Assembly: GCA_023333565.1 (NCBI GenBank)
Contig: JAJKFH010001865.1
Location: forward strand, 4,154,001-4,218,000
From: Puffinus mauretanicus
Lineage: Eukaryota > Chordata > Aves > Procellariiformes > Procellariidae
Direction: 5' to 3'
Length of the DNA stretch: 64,000 nt
Shown: piece by piece, positions 47,301-59,500 of the stretch
Numbering within the stretch: the first letter of the stretch is position 1
How the letters are laid out: each line of letters begins with the position of its first letter
Program-made: the position numbers and the translations under genes
The notes under the pieces: generated by a model
Databases searched by the model: none
What the model saw: only the letters and a program-made list of their open reading frames with translations
What the model was told of the DNA's origin: nothing

Positions 47301-50300
47301 GTTTAACGTGAATCAGTTGTGGGGGAAAGCATTCAGTGCTTCCAGGTGAGCAGAATAACTGCTGTAACTATTTCTAGAGCAGCTGTCTGTCTCGGTTAGG
47401 TTAGAAGAGGTGACAAGGGTAATCTTCACAGTGATAAGTGCCAGAAATGAAACAGTGAATATGATAGGACAGCTCTGCGTAAAGTAATACTTGAGAATTT
47501 TTTTGAGGATGTCAGGTAAACATCCCTGTTTGCCCAAAATAGCTTTTTGTGTGTGTGTGTGTCCGTTGGAAATATTGGTGAGAATTCAGCATCTTCTTCA
47601 AACAGTGAAGGTTTTTAGTTTGTGAGAGGAGGAAGCTTCATTAGAAGACATACAATGTTGATCAGAACATGTTGTTTTTCAGCAGCTTTTAACTGATCTT
47701 TGATCTGGGGTTATACCTGATTGATTCTGGGAGAGTAGGCTGCAGTCTTTAAGACTGCTGTTGAGATGGGTTCCCCTTCAGGAACTTCAAGCAGAAATAC
47801 TCAAGCTCTGTACTTAAGAATCCTAGGCTTCGCAAATCATCTAGGTAATTCTGGCTTTTGCCTCAACTTCATTTGTCTTCGCGTTAACTGTATGCTGTCC
47901 CACCGCAGACTTAACGTGCAGAGCACGATCAGTTGCTTATAAAATGGTGATACTACTTTGTCCCCATGGGAGGAATGCTAGCTGGAGAGCTGGGCGGCTG
48001 GTTTTGCTCCAGCTGCTTTGGCATACTAGGGTTGTGGAGACCAAATTTGGAAATGCCTTTACCATTTTCTGGGGTGGGAATTTTGACTCAAGTTTAGTCT
48101 CCCAGAGGTGATGTCATGATTCATTAGAGGGAATGCACAAATTAAGCTGTTTCCTCTGTTCTTGAAAAGCTGCCTAACTGGTGACATTCTTACCTTAGAA
48201 AACATTGATAGACACTGAATATGATAGTTTCATCTATGCTGAGGAAAAGAGAAGCCTATGCTTGTTTCTAAATCAAGCCTGTTTTTTTCCCTCTGGCCAG
48301 GTAAGCCTCAGCACTTCTTATCTCACAGTATTTGATGCAAGTCTAAAAAGAAACTGTGTTCATATAGTCATGAGTCCTGTGGGGGTTTTTTTAAGGGAAT
48401 TTTCTGGAACACAACTTTTTACTGAACATGCAACTCAGATCCTGTTGGTATCTAAGCGAGGAACTGCAGTTTGCAGCCTTATGTACAGAGCTTAGTGTGA
48501 GTCTATAACCCCTTCCTCCTGACAAATTCGTGAAGGTAAATAGTGAAGATGTGTCATAGCTCTGACAAGGACCACTGTTCAGTATGAAGCTATTTATTCT
48601 TTGGGGAATGATACTCTTGCTAAAACAAGGTTTACAGATTCTTTGCCATGGTATTAATCCTGCTCTGACAGTGAACGCAGAAAACTTAATTAATTCACAG
48701 ATATCTTAGAAATTGAAGGATCTATTCAATATAACCATTATTTTACTCTTTTTCATATTGCAAGGTTTGGAATGCTCTTACTGAAGTAAGAGGTCCAGGT
48801 CTCTTCATAAGGTAGTAGATTTTGTGTCTGTACTCAGAAAAGCATTGAGGAAAGTATCACTGTTAGCAACTGTGGGAGTTCTCAGGTAACAAACTCAGTG
48901 GAGAACAAGACAACTTCAGGAACATGGCACTGATATACCCTTTTATAGAATGGATTGGCGCTGGCTGAAGAATTGAATGTAGTATTTGGGACTGAGTGTT
49001 GTTCAATCTCTAGGTCTGTTAGAAGTCCCTTAAAGTGTTGCACCTCTTAAGCATATCTGTCTGGTCTAATTGACATATGTGCCTTGACAAACTTAGAAGT
49101 ACAGATTTTACCAGGTTTTTTGTTTGTTTGTGTGTTCTGCTCAGCTTTTATATACCTATGTTCTTCCACTCTACCCTTTCTTCAGTTTTTCTCTTTACTG
49201 TGAAGCCCAGTGAGGATTTCATTCCTTAAAGTTTCAGACTTCTATTAGAACCCACAGTGCTGACCTCTGGGGTGTTTTTTTTTTGAAAGGCCAGAGGACA
49301 AACGGTATAGAAATGCATTAGCCAGTTCAGTTAAAATAGGTGCAGGTGAGATGCATGATGTTTGTAGAAGGCTTTCTTGCTTCAGTGATGCTATTATGAG
49401 TGGAAAATTGTAACCACATAAGCTTATAAAGGCAGTGTGCCATTAGTGTGTATTAAGCCACTGTGTGATTCTGCAAGGCTTCTGTTATGTGTAGTAGAAA
49501 TAAATCCAAGTCCCCCAAAAGAGAATGAATGTGGCTTTGCATAAGCTTATTTTGCAAACTGTTATGGTATTTTTTTAATGTAGTACTAACGCTATAAAAT
49601 CTTTGGGATATAATCATTTCTATATAGTTGGGGTGCTTAATACAGTTAGCTTTGCATAAATAATGAAGGGTTTTTCGTATACTCAGAAGATGGAAGTTTC
49701 ACATTTACATAAGTAGTAGTGCAATAGAAAGCAGGACAAAGTTTCTCATGCTTTGTCTACAAAGAGAAGTTAACTGAAATGTGTAAGCCACAGTGTGCAA
49801 TTAAGCACACGCAACGTATACTAGTATAAGCCTTCTTTGACCCCAATTTTTGTGGTATAAAAATCCTTTGGTTTGGGAGTTCACGGTTTGCTTGGGAATG
49901 AGTTATAAGCTCGTTAACAAGCTGTCATGGGACAAGTGCAGATAGTGAGTCTAACCAGCATAAGAGGTAGATTTGTTGTGTAAATGAATCGTGACCCCCT
50001 GTTTCTATTGTTGACTGTACTAACTGCTCTTAATGTTTTTACAGTTTGAGTTGTATTTCATGAAGATATCTCTAAGCCTTGTTTACATAATGATTTATGT
50101 TTCCTGAGAATCCATTCCAAATTCATTGAAAGCTGAACTTCAAGGTATCATCATACAATAACAAGCAATTGAATTAGAGCAGAGGTAGGTAGGTGCTTTT
50201 ACTTAATTTAGCTAGGCTTTTTTCCACTCCTACTTCATATGTGGTGCACTTCACACTCAGAATTACTGTTTCCGTGCAAAGGATGTAAATTTTCATAGCC

Positions 50301-52780
50301 TTAACTTTTTATTTATAAATTGGGAAAGAAGTAAAAATGCATTCTGTTTGGATTAACCATAAATTATATGAGAAAACTCAAGCTTTAAGAAAATGCAGGT
50401 AACGCTGAAGCATATTTTTGCACATAATATTCTTTCCGATACTGTTACAACTGATGTAGAAAAGTATTTCAACTTTTCAGAACGAAAACATGAAAAGACA
50501 GGCTGGTGGAAAGCCATTGACCAGTTACCTTGAAACTTCTGGATGTATAACTATTTCCTTGAAACACCTTTTTGTTACTGTGCCTGATGTGGCATCTTGC
50601 TGGCCGCACATGCATTATGCTGTGCTTTATGGGGGCAGGGGGCGGGGAAGGAAAAAAAGAAGATGAAAAGAGAAGTTGCCATTTGCTGCTTAACTGAAGC
50701 TAGAACATCTCTGGTTCACAGGGCAGGAGGCCTGATACAGAAATAGGTTGTAGTTGACCAATCAGCCCTCCTAACCTTGTTTTCCTTCCCACAGCCACCC
50801 TGCAATGTTTGTCTCTACCCTTTAGAGACCTGAACTTCTTTTTGCCCGTTTCTCACACATACACCTACCCTGCTAGATAGGACTTCTTTCTGCTGCCTTC
50901 CCTGATCTGGTGGGAAATCTCTTTCATGTAACTTAGCTGGGCAGTGCCTGGGGACTCTGAGTGCTTCTAAATTATGAACCAGTATTTTATGCAGTTGTTA
51001 GGTGCAAATTGAGGTGCAAAGCATGAAGAAAGGGGTAGCTTAGAAAAGAATCTTTTTACTCAATATATTAACTGCTGCAGTGGTTCTAGTTGGGAGGAGA
51101 GCTTATAAAAATACTGAAAAAAAATGGGTAAAGAAACTTTTTCAAGTTTTTAGGTTAGCTAAGTATAGGTGAAACAACTGCCAGGATTAGGAATCCAGAG
51201 TGCAGATACGCAGGGACAAAGAGTGAAGGGGAAGGGCTCAATGTTGTCAGTCTCACTGAATTTTTAAAGAGAAGTTACCATGTAGCATATGCTGACACAT
51301 ATGTCATGAATAATTTAGGGTGTGGACAGTGGAGAGGGCAGCCAGCTGTACCTTCTGAGCCAGCTGCAGCTAACTGATAAGCTCTTCTAGAAGAGTTGTG
51401 CTAGGAGGAAGTAGCAGTAATCATAGTTTGTGGTTGCAAGATTATGGGTCATTGCCGGGAAGCTGGAAGGATAAACAGCGGATCAGCATCCGTGGTATTA
51501 AGAGAACACAACAAAACAGAAGAGGTCTTGAAAAATCTCCAAATTGCCACCAAGATGTTCACTAAACAATGAGTGACTCTTTCCAGTCATGCAGTGGCTT
51601 TCTCATGTCAGCATTAAGCTGTCCACTGTTAACTGTCAAAGAGGAGATGGCAGAAGGAAGCTTAGTTCTGTCCTCCAAGTAAACCGTCATGGCTGTGACC
51701 AGGTGTGGAGGACTCCGAAGTGAATATTGAGGAAAAATTGTTATTTGTCAACTTGCTAGGCATATTGAACTACTTCGTTAGACTAAATTGCCTAAATTTT
51801 TTTTTAAATAGTTTTAAGTATCTTTTTGGTGTGATTGAAATTCCTCAGGGCATAGTTCCAGGCCTTTAAAACTGTATTTGTCAATATGACCATGGCTGAT
51901 AAATTGTATTCAAAAAATGCTGAGAGAATCAACAAAATAGAACCTGTATTGACAGATAAGTTTTCAAGATGATTTTGCATCTTAAACCTTGTAAAAGTGC
52001 TTAATAACCTTTTGGAATCATGACAGCTTCCTGTGGTGAAGAAGCCCTTTTAACAGAGAGCCATACCTTTGGAAATGATTGTTTGCTGAATGTGGTTTAT
52101 TTTGCTAGTATGTAAAAAGTGCCAAAAACTTAGGTCGCTGTTTGCTCTCTAACTCACTAACAATTAAAACTTTTTCAGAATATTGTGGCACTTTCGTGAA
52201 ATATTCTATAGACATCAAAATGCATGCTGAATATTTATATACAAAGGGTTAATTGAAGTTATAGTGTAGCTTTCCTCCTTTCAGTAGATCTGTACCACTA
52301 GTTTAGACTAGCTGAAGATCTTTGCACTTGCTGAAACAATCTTAGAGGATTCCAGGCAGTGATGTCTTCCATTTTTTAGATCCTTTCTTACAGGCTGCCA
52401 TTGCCTTTGTGCCTATCTGCAGTCCTAGTGGTGAGAAAACAGAGCTCTTCCATGGAACTGTGACACTTGTAGCAGCTATCAAAGTTATAGGCAATAATTT
52501 GAGCACCAGATTATTTGGATCCACTGGGCTGAGAACTTAGCTGTAAACAAAGTGAGTATGAGTAGTATCTTAATGTAGCCGCTCCCTGAAGAGGTTGGGG
52601 CCCTTCTTTCAACAAGGACTGAGCTGAAGAGACAAGGTTCTTTTCACATTCCTAAGGCTCTTTATTACATTTCTAGCCATAAAACTACTGCCTGCCTTCC
52701 CTGCTTCCAGTGCAAGCATCAAAATACTAAAATTTTGACTAGTACCAAAACAAGAAATTTGTAGTCAGACAGTATGAGAG

Positions 52781-53043
52781 TATGACAGGATGCGAGGAAA
52801 TGGAATGAAGCTGCATCAGGAGAAGTTCAGATTGGACGTTAGGAAAAGGTTCTTCACTGAGGGTGGTCAGTCACTGGAACAGGCTCCCCAGGGAAGTGGT
52901 CACGGCACCAAGCCTGTCAGAGTTCAAGGAGCATCTGGACAACACTCTTAGTCATATGGTTTAGTTCTAGTTAGTCCTGCGAGGAGCAGGGAGTTGGACT
53001 TGATCCTTATGGTTCCTTTCCAGCTTGAGATACTCTGTGATCC
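52781..53043 (+). mobile_element. CR1 LINE 3' end, 5'-truncated
   Basis: This stretch follows the familiar 3' end of bird CR1 retrotransposons: AGATTGGACGTTAGGAAAAG, TTCTTCACTGAGGGTGGTCA, CACTGGAACAGGCTCCCCAG, a TTGGACTTGATCCTTATGG block, TTTCCAGCTTGAGATACT, and a remnant of the terminal ATTCTATGA-type octamer repeat (TACTCTGTGATC). It is about 263 bp and 5'-truncated, as most CR1 copies are. It has no coding capacity. CR1 dominance is typical of birds and other reptiles, which supports the organism call. The 5' limit is approximate. Confidence 0.93.
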
Positions 53044-56000
53044 TTCTAGTACTCCTTATTCTCTTTGTTTGCTGCAGTAGTCTTTCCTTTTTGTACAATT
53101 AAAATCGAACACGTAATGTTTTTTTTACCCAAGGGTATGTATAAAGTAGTATTTTAGTATTTTTAGTGCTGTTTATGTACTAAGTCATTTGGAAAAAAAA
53201 ATAGAGCCCATAGTAAAGTATGTCTGCTTGATGAACGTGCATGAGTCAATTTCTGTAACTCTTACTCCTGAGACGTTTGTACCAGTGCAGTGAGCGATGT
53301 GGCGTGTGGCATCCTGGACTGCACGAGGACGTAGTTCCGTTACGTAAGGGGTTTGCACGGGTATCATTCAGACAAGTGAGGATTTTTTCATACGCAGGCA
53401 GGCTCTTGGCTTACGCTGTTGCATGAGTGGGGCTTGAGTCGATTCAATGGGCACTTCATTGATTAAGGATTCTGGCAATTCTTGTAGGTGCTGAAATAAT
53501 CATTAATCTTTCAAGAGAGGGGAAAAATGTGCCTCTTGAGTACCTACAGTTTTCAGTAAAATTATTTTGAATATTCCCTGGTGCTTGCATTAGGGTCACT
53601 TTTGCAGGAATGAATGAACAGAGTTTGTCCTAGTGCTGAAGCCCAGGTGCGTTACCCCCACTAAAGGTTTGAGAATCAGAGGTCCTGACCTGCCCCAGTG
53701 GTTTGTCTGGAGCAACTGAGCTAGAAAAAGAAACGCAGCTCCCAGCTCTTTTGGCAACTCCAAATCCCTTTAAGTTTACTCATCCAATTTATCAGCTATA
53801 AATTTTTGTTGACATTCTCATAATACTCACCTGCACGGAAAACATTCATTAAAACAGTAGGCTGGATATATGTTTCACATTTAGCGTAATCTGTTTGGTA
53901 TGTCCTGCGCTCAGCTGGCAAAATGCCAAGAGACGTATGCAGCGTTACTAAGACTTGGTCTGTCTTGGGAGAAATAGTTTGTTACCTGTGATACCCACAT
54001 TTTGAGGGATTTAATTTTAGGTGCTTAGGGACGAGTCATACATTGTATTGTGGTCACAGATGACTCTAGTTTTAGACCTTTAAGAAAGACTAAGCAAGCT
54101 GTTTTGTAATGTCCCCATACGTACTACTGATTTCCTGTAAGTGCCAGAGAATCAGTTTTGATTCTAGGTATGTTTTAAGTAAGTTTTAATGAGAGTTCAC
54201 AGGGAGCTTGGACAGCACCATACCTAGTCTTAAGACAGTGACTTTGCTGCTCATGAGACAAAGAGTAAATGACAATGGTCAGTGTTACATAATCTTATAA
54301 ATAGATTAGGATTGTTTCAAAATTGTTTATAAATTGAAGAGAATAAAAGCTATGGGAATTCCACCTTCTAAAGAACTTGTCTTTAGAAATCTGGTCATGC
54401 TGGCTTTTAAGATCCTTATGCTTTTTGTGTCTGTGCTACAGAAGGTGGTGATCTGAAACCTAAATCCTGTGGTTTGAGCCCATCTCAAAACAAGATGTTA
54501 TGTAGAGGTATAAACACAGGCTTTCCCCCCTGCATACCTGGTGAAGTTTAAGGGTATGTTCAAGGTATCACCTGCTCTTCTTCTTATGCAATTTATTTTT
54601 TGCTTTTTCCCCTTCCATATAACATTTGCCTTGAGCAGTAGCTTCCCTTCCACATACTTCTTTTTAATTACTTGTGATTGTTAGTGTTGAGTAATTTTTG
54701 TTTGCTAAGGAAATCCCCTTGCAATGACCTACAGACTTTACAACAATTATGAAAGAAACTTTAGGCCTACCATTTAGATTGTCATTTTGTAATTTGCTCA
54801 TGATAACCTAGTACAACATTCTCTTCTAGTGATGTATTGATAGTGTCCTCATCTAAAAGCAATGTTAATTGCTTTAATAAAATTTCATTTTATTTTTAAC
54901 ATCCTTTTTGGATGGAATTTAAGATAAATACAGAATAATGCCTGAAATGTGTTCTTTCTGTCTGTCCTTTACAAATCCATAGCTGGAGGGCTCCCTGCAC
55001 CACATTTACTTTAGAGAGTAACTATTTTGCATAGCAGTGCTATGTTTTGCAGAGGTGGTTGTGAAACAGAGGACAGGCATTATGTTGAGGAGCTGTAGGG
55101 CTTTCATACAGATGTGCTGTACTGTCTGAAGGTATTTACAGTCATGCAAACACCAGTCCAGTTTTACACCAGTATTTATCCAACATGTCTGCACTGATAT
55201 TGTTGCATCTACGCAAAACTCCCAAAAGTAGATGACCCTTTAGTTGTTTTGCATCTTTGACAAATGGTCTGTGGTGGTGGTATCTGCAGTGGTGTACAGT
55301 TACCAAAAGAAATAGCAAGCCGCGATATGGACTGGTGTGAAGTGTAAACTGGACAAGTCCCGTTTTGCTTCAGAGGTGGTAACCTTCAGCAGAAGAATGG
55401 TATAAGGTGGACAGGTGGGGGCAGTAATATCTTAAAGTACTGAAGCCAAATCTGTGAGAACCTGTTTGTTTAAAACCTTTGCATGAACTCATTGAACATG
55501 AATTTGAAAGAGAAAACAGCAGCAGCCTGTCGTGATGATAGAGATTGCATAGCAATTGGAAACAAAAGACTTCTGGATTAACACGGCCAAATTTGGACAG
55601 CTTCAATGGAACTACTCTGAATTTATTCTAATAGAGCCAAAGGCATAGTTTTGCCTTTAGCTTTTTGTCTTAGTTGATAAAGAATATCCGCTTGCAGTAT
55701 CGTAAAGTAAGAATTGAGGTAACCTCCTAAATTTGTGGCATTTCAGAAAGAAATTGAATATGGTACACAGTAAAAGAAAGCCACACAAAAGATCTTGCTT
55801 TGTGTCTTAAGATTTTAAAAGATAAAACCACAGCCTTTAGGACTCTAGTATCTTTAAACAGTAAAAATGTCATTTGTTTAAAAATACCCTCAAACAAACA
55901 AAAAACAAACCCTAAAACTGGTACATGAAAATGAGACATGACTTAACTTAATTATAAGCCTTGATCAAGGAAACAGCATGTTCTCAGAATACTTAATTAC

Positions 56001-57630
56001 AGCATTGTTTTTAGGTTGAGGTTTTTTTGTGTGTGTGTTGCTCCAGTCAGTCTTCAGCAGAAAGAATAAAAGGCAAAGAAAACACGGAAGTACAGTAAAC
56101 ATCTTGAAATGCAGTTTCCTTCTTACTGGGAAGCTACCACATGACTTGCTGAAAAAGATTTATTAAAAAAAAAAAAAAGCCAGCTTGCAGTTGTTCTTTG
56201 GTAGCATTAAAACTTAATTCTCTGTAAAACTGCTTCTTGAGAAATAATGTCCTACAAGATCTCTCAAGCAGCACTAAATGCTTTTAGTGTTGTAAGAGTG
56301 AATTTAAGGAAAATACACTGAATTGTTTGATTATCCTGAAAGCATTACTCATTGACAGATGAGGGCAGAAACAGAAGGCGGCTTTCTACTATTAATGTCT
56401 AATGATTTTATAGTCTGAACTTTTAAAGGTGAGAAGATACTAATTTTGACTGAATTCTACAATATGCAAAGCCATTTGGGGTAACTCAATCTTCTACGAT
56501 GATAGTCTTTTTTGCCAATCTTACTAAAAGATGGCTCGGAGTTGAACTGAAATGGGGCCTGCATTTCAGTTAGTCAATATATTGAATGTGGGTTACTCAG
56601 TCTTAAAAATACACACACAGTAACTGTTCCAACAGCTAAATGTCTGCACAGACTGCTGCTGCCAAACAGTATGGGTCCCAGCCATCCCTTTTTGAAGTTG
56701 ATAGCAGAGATTTTTTCAGAGTGACAAAAAGAAGATCAGCTACTGTTTCTCTCCTTGGACCACTATTTCTCAGAACTGTGCCCCCCTGTACTCTGACAGG
56801 TGAAAAAATCACCTCTGGTTATATCATGTACTTTTTCTTTATATGGTAGATGAATGGAAGGACTGGCATTTTTATGTTGTACTGAAATGAAGGGTTGTCA
56901 GCTTAAAAGGACCTGGATCAAAAATATAAAGGCATGTTGACCATGTTTAGTAATGTTTTAAAGACGTATCTAGAAGGGATTCTTACGGTGTGCTGAATTA
57001 GGCATGTGAAAGCCAGGAACTAAAACAAAACTTTGGTGTCCCTGTTCTTGTCTGCAGTTCACTCTTGCACTCTGTGCTGCATACCAGGAGCAGCAGCATG
57101 TTTTTGTGTTAGTCACGCTTTATTTTTATGTGATTTGGTGGATGAACTGTATATATGCTGTTAAAGTAATTAACTCTTTAGCATCCCAAGGTGCTTTATG
57201 TATTCTTTCCTCCTCTAATTTTACAGTCTGTAATTATAGGCAATAAGAAAACATAAGGACAGAAATGGAAAAACTGAATGAAGTCCTGCAGTTAATTGGG
57301 GTTTCTTTGAATGCTGTTGGTTGGTTGCATTTCTGTGCAGAATCACGTGTATGCACCTACATGCAGTTAGTAGTTTGCTTTTTTGTATGCATAGTGACCT
57401 GACTCTTCTGTTAAAAGAAAAAAAAAAATTATATAGTAACAAGAAGGTAAGGTAAGTGACACTACCGGTAGCATTACTTCTTTAAAGGAAAGGTTTTAAG
57501 TATATTTCACCTTCTCACTTAAGTGAGGCACATTACCTGCCTGACCAAGACTCTGACCTGGTTCATAAATGAAGTAAAAATTACACAAATCCAAATGGAA
57601 CATTAATTTAATCAACTATGCTTTAAGAAT

Positions 57631-57684
57631 AAACAACAAACCCCACCACCACCACCACAACCCCAACCACAAAACCACCCCAAA
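57631..57684 (+). repeat. A/C-rich low-complexity tract
   Basis: Built from CCACCA, CAACCC and ACAAAA units with almost no G or T. The minus strand is G/T-rich like the tracts in the UBE2D3 introns. Confidence 0.8.
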
Positions 57685-58949
57685 ATGCTACAAACCATAA
57701 GCTAAGGTCAGGGAGAAATGAGCATTTTCAATTTCATGTTGAGCTGTGTGAGGGAATAAAGTCCCAAGAAAGTATCCCAAGAAAAGCCAACCAACTGCTT
57801 TCTGCTCACAGCTGAGCGGGCATACAGGGAATCTAGTCTTGCAAGTTCTTAGATACTCTTCTAAGAGTATGTTTTGTGCTGTCACAACCTTTGGAACGTA
57901 CGTGGGCTAGTCACTCTTGCAATTTTGAGTCTTCAAAGTCTGAGCACTTTTCTATATTGTGAAATGAGATTCAGTGGATTGCACAGCTGTTTTCCATCTG
58001 CTGTACAGCTTCAGGTGGAGGAACAGCTAGATGAAGTGCAACCATGCCATGGTGTGAAATATCTCCAATTCACGGAGGTGATCTAGGCCCCTCTGCATCA
58101 GGGTTCAGTAGAAGCAAAGCATGAAGTAGGGTGGCTGGCTACCCCTAAAAGAGAAGCTCAGGCCACTGAATGCCTTTCGTTCCTTCCACTGAGCCATTTA
58201 AGAAATTGTTGCTTTAATTCCCGGTTTTGGTTTGTGAATGAAAGGATTAAGCTAGCGAGGGCACTCAGGAAAGCTACAGTGTGGTTTGGAAACCATACTT
58301 CAGGTTGTTTCTTTGGAGCTGACCCTTCTGCTCCTTTGCAGTTAAACATAATTTTTATAAACAGTGCTAGCACTGCTTTATGAGAAACCAGAGTACTTCT
58401 TTTATGAGATGTTCGTGACGTTTGTTTGGTTTTATTCGCCTTTAATTTTATGGGAAAAAGGAGGTGGAAGTCTGAGGCCATATAAAATCTCATGACTTGA
58501 GGGAGCCAATACCGAAAGTACCTGTTGCAGCGTTGTCACAGCTCTTCCTCATTCGTCCCACTTCACTGCAGTTTTCTAGAGCTCTAAGTGAATCTGCTAC
58601 ATCTGAAAGATTTGTAACCTTATACTGCTCCTATTATCGATGTTCCACTGTGCCTCTTCTTGGAGCAAAAAACTCGCACTTTTTTTTTCTTTCTTCTGCT
58701 GTTAATGTGTACGCCCTGCTCGGTAAGCCTTTCTGTCCTCACGTTGTGCCGACTTGCTTGAATAGTCGCTTGGACAGGGAGGTTGTGCAAGTGCCCGTCA
58801 CCGCTTTAGCCGGGGAGGGGGCGGGAGAGCGGTCTTGGCCCCCTCGCTTGCTGTCAGGGAGGTCCAAGGCTCAGCCGCCAGCGGCGGGGGAAACCAGCGC
58901 TCCAGCTGACTAGAAATCCTCCCTGGAGCCGCGCCGGCTCACCCTCGGC

Positions 58950-58960
58950 AGCGCCATCTT
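58950..58960 (-). promoter_or_regulatory. YY1 motif upstream of MANBA
   Basis: The minus strand reads AAGATGGCGCT, a close YY1 consensus, about 340 bp before the start codon. Confidence 0.5.
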
Positions 58961-59302
58961 TCCTTCCCCCCTACCGCGGCACCGCTGGGCGCCCTCCCGG
59001 CCCCGAGGAGCCGATAACGGGCGGCGGGAGGAGGCGCGCGCCCGCCCCGCCCTACCCCCAACGGCCGCTAATGGCCCGAAGCGCCGCCCTCGCCCTTTCA
59101 GGACGGGGCCGGGTCGGCGGCGGCCGCAGGGAGCGGTTCCTCACCCGCGTCTGTCTGTCTGTTCCTCCGTCGTTCCGCAGCAGCGGCTCCGCGGGCCATG
59201 GCGGTGAGGCGGCCGCGGCGCGGGGCCGCCGCTCCACCCGGGCCGCCCGCTCGCTCCTGCCGGTGGCAGTGCCGGCTGTCTTGGGGGCGGGCGGGCGCCA
59301 CC

Positions 59303-59500
59303 ATGGGCCGAGCTGCGCCGCTGCTGTTGCTGCTGGTGGCGGCGGTTGCGGGCCGGGCCGGCGCCTCGGCCGCGGGCGGCCCGGAGGTGCACAGCCTGCG
59401 GGGGAGCTGGCGGCTGGGCAACGGGAACGGCTCGGTGGTGCTCCGAGGGGAGGTGCCGGGCTGTGTGCACACCGCCCTGCACCGCCGGGGCCTCATCCAG
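59303..59500 (+). CDS. MANBA: MANBA exon 1, lysosomal beta-mannosidase (partial gene)
   Basis: Beta-mannosidase (GH2 family) is an exo-glycosidase that removes the last beta-linked mannose from N-glycan-derived oligosaccharides in the lysosome. The exon encodes 66 residues. A signal peptide with core LLLLLVAAVAG comes first, probably cut near ASA-AGG (residues 21-26). Mature sequence follows: HSLRGSWRLGNGNGSVVLRG, then EVPGCVHTALHRRGLIQ. This matches the human N-terminus as I know it (SLRGNWSICNGNGSLEL, VPGCVHSALFQQGLIQ), including the N-glycosylation sequon N42-G-S. The start at 59303 has an ideal Kozak context (GCCACCATGG). The donor CAG|GTACGG ends the exon in phase 0. The catalytic glutamates are in later exons outside the window. 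An in-frame upstream ATG at 59198 could add 35 residues. Confidence 0.95.

Larger units (their letters stand above)
44340..58760. other. Intergenic DNA between UBE2D3 and MANBA
   Basis: About 14 kb of AT-rich sequence. Open frames are short and unlike known proteins. One CR1 element (52781-53043), a short GT repeat near 47548-47562 and an A/C-rich tract (57631-57684) are the only clear structures. I see no RNA gene or pseudogene. Confidence 0.7.

Noticed and set aside
58497..58913. 138-codon open frame just upstream of MANBA
   Set aside because: Begins at a TTG rather than ATG, runs into the CpG island, and has no family resemblance.
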